Part shown: in pieces, positions 1-5,438 of the stretch
Layout: every line of letters starts with the position of its first letter
How positions within the stretch are numbered: position 1 is the first letter of the stretch
DNA from: Pseudomonadota bacterium
GTDB taxonomy: Bacteria > Pseudomonadota > Alphaproteobacteria > Rhizobiales > Hyphomicrobiaceae
DNA length: 5,438 bases
Reading direction: 5' to 3'
Assembly: GCA_003242645.1 (NCBI GenBank)
Contig: QGVC01000243.1
Span: forward strand, 1 to 5,438
Notes under the pieces: model-generated
Told to the model about the DNA's origin: nothing
The model's database searches: none
Seen by the model: only the letters and a program-made list of their open reading frames with translations
Made by a program: the position numbers and the translations under genes

Positions 1-41
1 CCCTCTTTATTCGGCGGCAGCGTCGGATCTGTATAAGACAC
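1..41 (+). other. Illumina Nextera i5 adapter remnant (assembly artefact)
   Basis: These bases align without gaps to the Nextera i5 oligo. Positions 3-10 (ctctttat) match index S502/N502 (CTCTCTAT) at 7 of 8 bases. Positions 11-24 match the 14-base read-1 segment TCGTCGGCAGCGTC at 13 of 14. Positions 25-41 follow the Tn5 mosaic end, with tgtataaga intact and mismatches at 25, 29 and 39. About 35 of 41 bases agree, and the three adapter parts occur in the correct order and spacing. The mismatches would explain why exact-match trimming missed it. The adapter is quoted from memory. The junction with real sequence lies at about 41-43. Confidence 0.93.
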
Positions 42-314
42 CACTGGGAGACGGTGCACCACCTGATCCGCGTCCTCGAAGCCGGCGGAGAGAGCGCGGC
101 CGCGGGGCTCGTTGCAAAGCTTGGAAGCAAGGCGGAGACGGCGCGTGAACTCGCCTACCGCCTGTACAACATCTGCGACCGCAAGAAGCGCGCGGCCGAG
201 GCGCTGCAATACAACGCCCTCGTCCAGAGCTTTCCCGAGATCACGCGCCTCGCGCGCGAGGGCGGCAAACCGAGGACCGGACAGACGGCGCTTTTTGGGG
301 AGACGGAGGAGTAG
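42..314 (+). CDS. DUF1156 domain DNA methyltransferase, C-terminal fragment (5' end missing)
   Basis: Only the last 90 or so codons are present, ending at TAG 312-314. The peptide reads WETVHHLIRVLEAGGE, then an alanine-rich helix, then ELAYRLYNICDRKKRAAEA, YNALVQSFPEI and a short acidic tail. This is the pattern I know from the extreme C-terminus of large DUF1156 proteins. Those carry an N-terminal DUF1156 region and an amino-methyltransferase fold, and are predicted to modify N6-adenine or N4-cytosine in DNA. The catalytic motifs would lie upstream and are absent here, so activity cannot be judged. The frame stays open through 3-41, but that is adapter sequence and its translation should be ignored. 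The GTG at 54 is an internal valine codon, not a start. In this family the protein is typically a neighbour of DUF499 proteins, which fits the third gene here. The family call rests on recalled sequence pattern, not a search. Confidence 0.8.
   Translation, partial: HWETVHHLIRVLEAGGESAAAGLVAKLGSKAETARELAYRLYNICDRKKRAAEALQYNALVQSFPEITRLAREGGKPRTGQTALFGETEE
305..311 (+). promoter_or_regulatory. Strong Shine-Dalgarno for the helicase-nuclease gene
   Basis: GGAGGAG ends 6 bases before the GTG at 318 and lies within the last two Glu codons of the methyltransferase gene. It supports GTG 318 as the true start, because no in-frame ATG occurs until codon 117. The stop (312-314) and start (318) are separated by three bases, which suggests translational coupling and one transcript. 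Confidence 0.85.
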
Positions 315-317
315 CTC

Positions 318-3300
318 GTGCCTGAGTTGAGCAACGAACAGCAGCAGGTGGCTCGCGAAAGGGCGGTGCAGCTCTTTCGTTTCCTGAAGGCGTATGCCGA
401 ACGGCGCGAGTCGTTGAAGCGAACGCTTGCCGAGCACGAATGGGTACTACGACTGCGAGATCTTCCGGCGCATCCGTGCGTAGTCGTTGGACATGTGCTG
501 CTGAACTCCGGTGCGGAAGATCCCAACGAAGGTGCCGGTAACGGGACGTTGCTGACGATCCGCCGGCCGCGGCTCACCGATCCCCCGAAGCCACCCAAAG
601 TCCTGGAGGACTGGCTCGAGAAGGGTTGGCAGGACCCTAACGGCGAGATTCGCGTGCGGGCGGAGATGCACGTGCGCCGAGGCAATGACACGGTTACCGA
701 AGCTTTTGCTGCGGACGAACAGCGGCCTGTGGCGCTCGCTGAATGGCGCGCGCGTTGGGAAGCGTGGGCCCAGTCGGAACGTCCAGCGCGCGCCGCCATG
801 AAGGCATTCGAGCGTCTCTATCAGCTCTACAGCCGAATCGGTTTGGAAAGCGAGCGCGTCGAGCTCATGCTTGGGGACGGGCAGCTTCGCTGGCAGCGCG
901 ATTCCGAGCGCATCGATCATCCCGTACTGCTCCAGCGCGTGCAGCTTGAGTTTGACGCAGATGTGCCTGAACTGCGCCTGACGGACGCAGATCGTGCCCC
1001 CGAGCTTTACGGGGCATTGCTCACGTCGCCAGACGGGCTTCCGCCACAGCAGCTAACGCAATTGCGCCGGGAACTCGAGACGCGCGGCTACCACCCGCTC
1101 GAGCGCGAAGCGACAGACGGTTTCCTGAAACGTGTCGCGCAACTACTTGGATCGCGTGGTGTGTTCAGGCCTGATCCGCTCGGCGGGCCGATCACTGCCG
1201 ACCCGGTGATCGAGCGCGATCCGGTGCTGTTTCTTCGTCTCCGTGTGCTCGGCTACTCAGCTGCTTTTGATCGAGTGCTCGAAGAGCTGGAGTCTGCTGA
1301 CGTAGAAATTCCGTCGGCGTTGATGCGTCTTGTCGGGATTGAGCCGCCGCCGTCCGAACCGGAGGGCGAGACAGAGCTTCATTCGCCGTGGGGAGAGCCC
1401 CCCGACATCTTGCTGAGCAAGCCGGCGAATGCCGAACAGATCGCGATCGCTCGAGCTCTCGAGCGCCATCGAGCCGTGCAGGTGCAGGGTCCGCCAGGTA
1501 CAGGGAAGAGCCATACGATCGCCAACCTGATCGGTCACCTGGTCGCGAACGGCAAGCGCGTCTTGGTCACAAGTCACACGACGAAGGCTCTGCGCGTGCT
1601 CCGGCAACACATCGTGGAGCCGTTGCGTCCGCTAGCTGTCGCAGTGTTGGAAAACGACCTCGAGGGTCGCCAACAGATGGAGGAGGCGGTGCGGCAGATA
1701 CTTGCCAAGCTGACCGAATCAAGTGAGCGGCTCACGAAGGATGTGGAGAGCCTGAGTGCGGATCGCGCGAAGCTCAATGCTGCAATCGATGAAGTAACGC
1801 GAGATCTCGAGACTGCGCGCGCGGCAGAGTATCGACCCATCGTCGTGAACGGCGTATCGCATGATCCCGCTGAAGCAGCGCGATGGGTCAGCGCCAATCG
1901 GCAAGCGAACGATTGGATCCCGGGTCCTCTGACCCCGGGAGCGCCGCTGCCGTTGGCTATTGCGGAGATCGAGGATTTGTACGCCTCCAACGCGCGAATA
2001 TCTCCGGCGGAAGAGTGCGAGCTTGAAGCTGGTCTTCCAGGCGCCGGAGAGATACCGAACCCACAAGCGTTCGCCACGTTGGTTGCGCAGGCGGCAGATA
2101 ACATCGAGGGTGACGGGCAACGCTACTGGACAACGGAGCCCGAAGTTGCCCAATTTGGCATCCTCGACGACTTGCACCGCCTGTTGAACAACATCAGCGA
2201 TGAAGGCGCGCGATTGGCCCCCTGGGAGCGAGAAGTTGTCAAGGCCGGACATGCTGGCGGTAGCGATGTAAAGCTTTGGCAGGATCTGGCGCAACAGATT
2301 CGTGAAGCGCACGTCGTATGGGACGAAGCCAAGCCGTTGCTGCTCGAGCACGATCCGCAGATTCCGAACGGCATCCCTTCCCATGAACTCGCCGCAGTGT
2401 ATGAAGAGATCGAAGCGTATCTGTCGCAAGGCGGCACGCTTGGGTGGCTCACACTGCTGAGGCGAAGCGCCTGGAAGTTGGCTATCAGCGGGTCCCGCGT
2501 AAACGGTGACGCTCCGTGCCTGGCAGAGCACTTTCGTGCATTGCGGGCCGAAGCGAATCTCCGCGAGAGCCGGCGCAAGTTGCAAGCACGCTGGACACGT
2601 CTCGCTGTGCCTGCGGGGCTGCCGCCCTTCGACAGTTTCGGGGACACGCCGGAGCCGGCGTTGCAGGCTTACGCGGGGCGAATTGAAGCGCGACTGAACA
2701 CCTGGCATGAGTGGTGGCACCCGCTGGAAAAGGCACTCGACGCCGCAGGATTGCGCTGGACACAGGTTCGCGATGACGCCATCGCCATCTTGAACCCGAC
2801 CGATCCATTTGAGCGGGATCTGAATCTCATCACCGTACGCCTGCCGGAACTTGTCGGCCGTCGGCTGGCTGTATGTCGCGCGCTGAAAGCGAACCGCCAG
2901 CTGAACGGCCTCGAAGAAGGGCTGGCGCAGTACCGAGGACCTATCGTATCGGCCCTCCACGATGCCGTAAAAGGGCGAAATCCCGAAGCATACGCGACTG
3001 TGGCACTGCAACTCGATCAGCTCCGCGGGAAGATGCCTCTGTTCGCGCAACGTCGAGCGTATCTTGCGAAATTGCAAGAGGCGGCACCCGCATGGGCAAC
3101 TGCCATTCAAAACCGCGTGTCGCCTCATGACACCGACACAGCGCCGGGTGACGCAGCGCAAGCCTGGAAGTGGCAGCAGCTGCACGAGGAACTGGAGCGC
3201 CGCGCCATGCTCGATGAGCAGGCGCTCGGGCGGCGGCTGGCTCAACTCCAGAGCGACTTGCGTCGCACCACCGCCAAGCTGATTGAGCGTAAAGCATGGC

Positions 3301-4799
3301 TGGCGCAGGTAGAACGTGTTGACCTTCGTGCCAGGCAGGCTCTGCAAGGTTGGGCGGACACGCAAAGGCGGATCGGGCGTGGGACGGGCCGAAGGGTGCC
3401 GGAGCTTCGTGCGGAGGCCCGGCGGCTGCTCGAGCAAGCGCGCGATGCCGTTCCAGTATGGATCATGCCCTTATCACGGGTGGCAGAAAGCTTCCAATCG
3501 TCGAAGCGGCGCTTCGACGTCGTCATCGTGGACGAGGCTTCCCAGTCTGACGTCACCGGCTTGCTTGCGTGGTATTTGGGCGAACGCTTGCTCGTGGTCG
3601 GCGATGACGAGCAGGTGAGTCCGCTGGACGTAGGTCAAGACGCTGATGCGACGGCAGCGCTCATCGCGGAGCACCTACAGGGTGTGCCGAACGCCCATCT
3701 CTATGACGGCAGGGCTTCGATCTACAACTTGGCCGGGCAATGCTTCGGAGCAACGATTCGGCTGCGCGAACACTTTCGCTGCATGCCGGCAATCATCGAT
3801 TTCTCCAATCGCCTTTCGTATAACGGCGAAATCAGACCTTTGCGGAATCCCGCCAGTGCGCCTCTACCGCACGTTGTGGAGTACGTCGTACCGCCGACGC
3901 TTGCCGGGCGACGCGACGGCAAGCGAAATGAATCCGAAGCCCGAATGCTGGTTGCGTTGTTCAAGGCCATGGCCGAAGACCGGCGCTATAGAGGCAAAAC
4001 CTTCGGTGCTATTTCGCTCCTTGGTGACGAGCAAGCCGGCCTGATACAGGAGCTGGCTTTGCAGGCGCTCGGCGCAGTCGAGCTTGAATCCCGGCGCTTT
4101 GCTGCAGGAAGCGCAGCTCAATTCCAGGGAGACGAGCGTGACGTGATCCTGCTCAGCATGGTCGACAGTCCAACCGGTGCACCGCTGAGGCTGCGCCAAG
4201 AGCTCCACTTCAAGCAGCGCTTCAATGTTGCGGCGAGTCGCGCGAAGGACCAGCTCTGGCTAGTGCATTCGCTTGATCCAGAAAGGGACCTGAAGCCAGG
4301 TGACCTTCGGCGCGACTTGATCGCGCACGTGCGCGATCCAGAAGCGCACCTGCGCAAGGAGCGCGAGGCACTCGCGCGGGCCGAGTCTCCGTTTGAGGAA
4401 GAGGTCATTCGGCGACTCGTCGCCGCAGGTTACGAAGTGACGCCGCAGGTATGGGTCGGCAACTACCGAATCGATATGGTCGTCGGCGATGGTCAAATCC
4501 AGGTTGCCGTCGAGTGTGATGGTGATCGGTTCCATGGCGTCGATCAAATACCGTCAGACATGGCTCGACAGGCGGTACTCGAACGTGCTGGCTGGCGATT
4601 CGTGCGCATTCGCGGCACGCGCTTCTTCCGCGATCCGGATGCAACGATGGCATGGGTAACGAACGAGCTCGAGAAATTGGGAGTCGCTCGAGCGACATCG
4701 GTACCAAACGAGCGATCGTGTGCTGGAGTGGAGCTGCGCGACGCGATCGAGCGTCGCGCATGGGAAATCATGCGCGAGCTTCAGTGGGTTCCAGCCTAG
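318..4799 (+). CDS. UPF1/DNA2-like SF1 helicase with C-terminal DUF559/Vsr-like nuclease domain
   Basis: This is a 1493-residue fusion, predicted to be a cytoplasmic ATP-dependent helicase or translocase with its own DNA nuclease. Residues 1-360 form an N-terminal region I cannot assign. Walker A is GPPGTGKS at 391-398, with a motif Ia-like segment VLVTSHTTKAL at 415-425. A charged helical, likely coiled-coil stretch covers about 451-505, and a long helical insertion runs to about 1045. The segment AVPVWIMPLSRV (1044-1055) precedes Walker B, VDEASQ (1071-1076). Motif III-like VVGDDEQVSP is at 1093-1102, motif IV-like REHFRCMP at 1150-1157, motif V-like QFQGDERDV at 1268-1276 and motif VI RFNVAASRAK at 1301-1310. 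All core helicase motifs look intact. From about 1357 a nuclease domain begins: SPFEEEV, YRID (D1386), VECDGDRFHG (E1399, D1401, H1406), then GWRFVRIRG. This resembles DUF559/MTES_1575/Vsr-type PD-(D/E)XK enzymes. No signal peptide or membrane segment is visible. The role in defence is inferred from architecture and neighbours. The substrate, DNA or RNA, cannot be decided here. Confidence 0.9.
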   Translation: MPELSNEQQQVARERAVQLFRFLKAYAERRESLKRTLAEHEWVLRLRDLPAHPCVVVGHVLLNSGAEDPNEGAGNGTLLTIRRPRLTDPPKPPKVLEDWLEKGWQDPNGEIRVRAEMHVRRGNDTVTEAFAADEQRPVALAEWRARWEAWAQSERPARAAMKAFERLYQLYSRIGLESERVELMLGDGQLRWQRDSERIDHPVLLQRVQLEFDADVPELRLTDADRAPELYGALLTSPDGLPPQQLTQLRRELETRGYHPLEREATDGFLKRVAQLLGSRGVFRPDPLGGPITADPVIERDPVLFLRLRVLGYSAAFDRVLEELESADVEIPSALMRLVGIEPPPSEPEGETELHSPWGEPPDILLSKPANAEQIAIARALERHRAVQVQGPPGTGKSHTIANLIGHLVANGKRVLVTSHTTKALRVLRQHIVEPLRPLAVAVLENDLEGRQQMEEAVRQILAKLTESSERLTKDVESLSADRAKLNAAIDEVTRDLETARAAEYRPIVVNGVSHDPAEAARWVSANRQANDWIPGPLTPGAPLPLAIAEIEDLYASNARISPAEECELEAGLPGAGEIPNPQAFATLVAQAADNIEGDGQRYWTTEPEVAQFGILDDLHRLLNNISDEGARLAPWEREVVKAGHAGGSDVKLWQDLAQQIREAHVVWDEAKPLLLEHDPQIPNGIPSHELAAVYEEIEAYLSQGGTLGWLTLLRRSAWKLAISGSRVNGDAPCLAEHFRALRAEANLRESRRKLQARWTRLAVPAGLPPFDSFGDTPEPALQAYAGRIEARLNTWHEWWHPLEKALDAAGLRWTQVRDDAIAILNPTDPFERDLNLITVRLPELVGRRLAVCRALKANRQLNGLEEGLAQYRGPIVSALHDAVKGRNPEAYATVALQLDQLRGKMPLFAQRRAYLAKLQEAAPAWATAIQNRVSPHDTDTAPGDAAQAWKWQQLHEELERRAMLDEQALGRRLAQLQSDLRRTTAKLIERKAWLAQVERVDLRARQALQGWADTQRRIGRGTGRRVPELRAEARRLLEQARDAVPVWIMPLSRVAESFQSSKRRFDVVIVDEASQSDVTGLLAWYLGERLLVVGDDEQVSPLDVGQDADATAALIAEHLQGVPNAHLYDGRASIYNLAGQCFGATIRLREHFRCMPAIIDFSNRLSYNGEIRPLRNPASAPLPHVVEYVVPPTLAGRRDGKRNESEARMLVALFKAMAEDRRYRGKTFGAISLLGDEQAGLIQELALQALGAVELESRRFAAGSAAQFQGDERDVILLSMVDSPTGAPLRLRQELHFKQRFNVAASRAKDQLWLVHSLDPERDLKPGDLRRDLIAHVRDPEAHLRKEREALARAESPFEEEVIRRLVAAGYEVTPQVWVGNYRIDMVVGDGQIQVAVECDGDRFHGVDQIPSDMARQAVLERAGWRFVRIRGTRFFRDPDATMAWVTNELEKLGVARATSVPNERSCAGVELRDAIERRAWEIMRELQWVPA
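1918..1940. repeat. Imperfect inverted repeat within the helicase gene
   Basis: TCCCGGGTC (1918-1926) pairs with GACCCCGGGA (1931-1940) around a four-base loop, with one bulged C. It encodes part of a Pro/Gly-rich stretch (IPGPLTPGAP) in the interdomain insertion. No T-tract follows and the reading frame continues, so it is probably incidental to coding. Confidence 0.4.
4319..4338. repeat. Perfect 20-base palindrome inside the helicase gene
   Basis: GATCGCGCACGTGCGCGATC is its own reverse complement over all 20 bases. It codes for residues around LIAHVRDP, in the linker between the SF1 core and the nuclease domain. The sequence is certain, but any role as a protein-binding site or hairpin is not shown. 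GC-rich helical coding with many GATC and TCGA steps makes shorter palindromes common in this gene. Confidence 0.5.
4683..4696. repeat. Perfect 14-base palindrome near the helicase 3' end
   Basis: GTCGCTCGAGCGAC is a perfect palindrome in codons that follow the nuclease domain. It lies about 40 bases before the larger inverted repeat at 4735-4760. No function is shown. Confidence 0.4.
4735..4760. repeat. Perfect 10-bp inverted repeat, 6-base loop, near the helicase stop
   Basis: TGCGCGACGC (4735-4744) and GCGTCGCGCA (4751-4760) are exact reverse complements around GATCGA. The transcript could form a very stable hairpin 37 bases before the helicase stop codon. No U-tract follows, so it is not an intrinsic terminator. 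It could slow ribosomes or stabilise the mRNA 3' segment, or it could be a by-product of coding LRDAIERRAW. Confidence 0.45.
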
Positions 4800-4828
4800 C
4801 ACGAAGCAACACCTGATGAACTTCCGTT

Positions 4829-4832
4829 AGGA
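4829..4832 (+). promoter_or_regulatory. Ribosome binding site for the HEPN-DUF499 gene
   Basis: AGGA lies 8 bases upstream of ATG 4841, in the only intergenic gap between complete boundaries (4800-4840). It is weaker than the site of the preceding gene. An in-frame TGA at 4817-4819 limits upstream extension. A TTG at 4835 is possible but too close to the AGGA. I see no convincing promoter or terminator in the 41-base gap, so read-through from upstream is likely. Confidence 0.65.
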
Positions 4833-4840
4833 CATTGAGC

Positions 4841-5438
4841 ATGGCGATAACGAACCAAGAGCGAGTCGGCAAGGCGATGGACCTGCTCAGAGCGGGGCTT
4901 GCGCCGGTCGTGGACCGCGAGGTCAAGGAAGGCATCCGGACCGGAAAGGTCAACATGGAGACCATCCGCCGGTTTGCCGAGGACCCACTGCTTGCGGAAA
5001 AGCCCATCGCGAAATGGGACGTTTCACCGCTACTGAAGCTGATGTGGGATACCTGGAACGATGTGTTCGGCCGGATCCTCGGGCGCGCCGAGCGTTCTCT
5101 TGTGCAGGAGCTTCGAGATTGGCGCAACAAGTGGGCCCACCAGGAGCCGTTCTCCAGCGACGACACGGACCGTGCATTGGACTCCATCACGCGTCTGTTA
5201 GCCGCACTCTCCGCGCCGCAAGCGGATGACGTTGCGAAGATGAAGATGGAATTGCGGCGGCTCACGTTCGAAGAGCAGGTGCGGAGGGAGAAACGCAAGG
5301 CAGGCGGTTCTCTCATCGAATCGTCCAGCACCCTCAAGCCATGGCGCGAGATCATCACCCCGCACCCCGACGTGGCCTCCGGCCGGTACGAGCATGCCGA
5401 GTTCGCGGCCGACCTGTGGCAAGTGCATATCGGCCAGG
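4841..5438 (+). CDS. Swt1-type HEPN domain fused to DUF499 ATPase, N-terminal fragment
   Basis: The ATG at 4841 opens a frame that runs off the window after 199 codons, so the 3' end is missing. Residues 1 to about 125 form an all-helical domain: [21 protein letters not shown], then [19 protein letters not shown], then the signature [19 protein letters not shown]95 and H100 form an intact RNxxxH motif of HEPN domains, and the layout matches the Swt1-type HEPN found at the front of DUF499 proteins. HEPN domains with this motif are often metal-independent RNases. A charged helix (133-153) links to [21 protein letters not shown] (165-185) and [13 protein letters not shown], which is how I know DUF499 ATPases to begin. 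The P-loop would lie beyond the window. DUF499 proteins are large ATPases found with DUF1156 methyltransferases in anti-phage gene sets. RNase activity and toxicity are inference. Confidence 0.85.
   Translation, partial: MAITNQERVGKAMDLLRAGLAPVVDREVKEGIRTGKVNMETIRRFAEDPLLAEKPIAKWDVSPLLKLMWDTWNDVFGRILGRAERSLVQELRDWRNKWAHQEPFSSDDTDRALDSITRLLAALSAPQADDVAKMKMELRRLTFEEQVRREKRKAGGSLIESSSTLKPWREIITPHPDVASGRYEHAEFAADLWQVHIGQ

Noticed and set aside
25..41. Tn5-like mosaic end as evidence of a real transposon
   Set aside because: It is preceded directly by the read-1 primer segment and an index-like octamer, which only library preparation explains. No transposase or target duplication is visible.
155..799. 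214-residue open frame on the minus strand across the first gene junction
   Set aside because: It overlaps two well-supported plus-strand genes and their ribosome site, and its Ser/Arg/Cys-rich translation has no domain pattern.
1918..1940. GC-rich hairpin as a terminator
   Set aside because: It sits inside an open frame with conserved motifs downstream and is not followed by a T-tract.
1719..3437. 572-residue open frame on the minus strand
   Set aside because: It lies wholly antisense to the helicase gene, whose frame is continuous and carries conserved motifs on both sides. The translation is rich in Arg, Cys, Gln and Pro, shows no recognisable domain and has no good start context. Long antisense frames are common in GC-rich genes.
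4800..4840. Promoter or terminator between the helicase and HEPN-DUF499 genes
   Set aside because: The 41-base gap holds no stem with a T-tract and no convincing -35/-10 pair. Only an AGGA ribosome site is supported.
4768..5358. 196-residue open frame on the minus strand
   Set aside because: It is antisense to the HEPN-DUF499 gene, which has a ribosome site and the RNxxxH motif. The minus-strand product is Ser/Arg-rich with no family pattern.
42..5438. CRISPR array, tRNA, rRNA or insertion sequence
   Set aside because: No regularly spaced direct repeats, cloverleaf, rRNA segment or transposase was seen on either strand. Nearly all of the window is accounted for by three coding regions.

Overview
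The window (about 60% GC by eye, all genes on the + strand, tight spacing) looks like one end of a short contig from a GC-rich, probably proteobacterial genome. Codon use is biased to G/C in third positions, there is no tRNA or rRNA, and nothing in it gives a reliable genus.

Layout. Positions 1 to about 41 are not biological. They match the Illumina Nextera i5 adapter in order (index, read-1 primer, Tn5 mosaic end) with about six mismatches. Real sequence starts at about 42, inside the 3' end of a gene for a DUF1156-type DNA methyltransferase (42-314). Three bases after its stop, behind a strong Shine-Dalgarno, a GTG opens a 1493-residue protein (318-4799). It is a UPF1/DNA2-like superfamily 1 helicase with about 670 residues between Walker A and Walker B and a DUF559/Vsr-like PD-(D/E)XK nuclease domain at its C-terminus. 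After a 41-base gap comes the start of a third gene (4841 to the window end). It has an N-terminal Swt1-type HEPN domain with an intact RNxxxH motif, followed by the start of a DUF499 ATPase that runs off the window.

Interpretation. DUF1156 methyltransferases and DUF499 ATPases are known neighbours in anti-phage gene sets related in style to DISARM and BREX, usually with DUF3780, HerA-like helicase and phospholipase D proteins. This locus is best read as part of such a defence operon. The unusual part is a giant helicase-nuclease fusion between the methyltransferase and the HEPN-DUF499 gene. The set would combine DNA modification, an ATP-driven helicase/DNase and a predicted HEPN RNase coupled to a second ATPase. 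The family calls rest on visible motifs. The joint function is inference, and both ends of the operon are missing.
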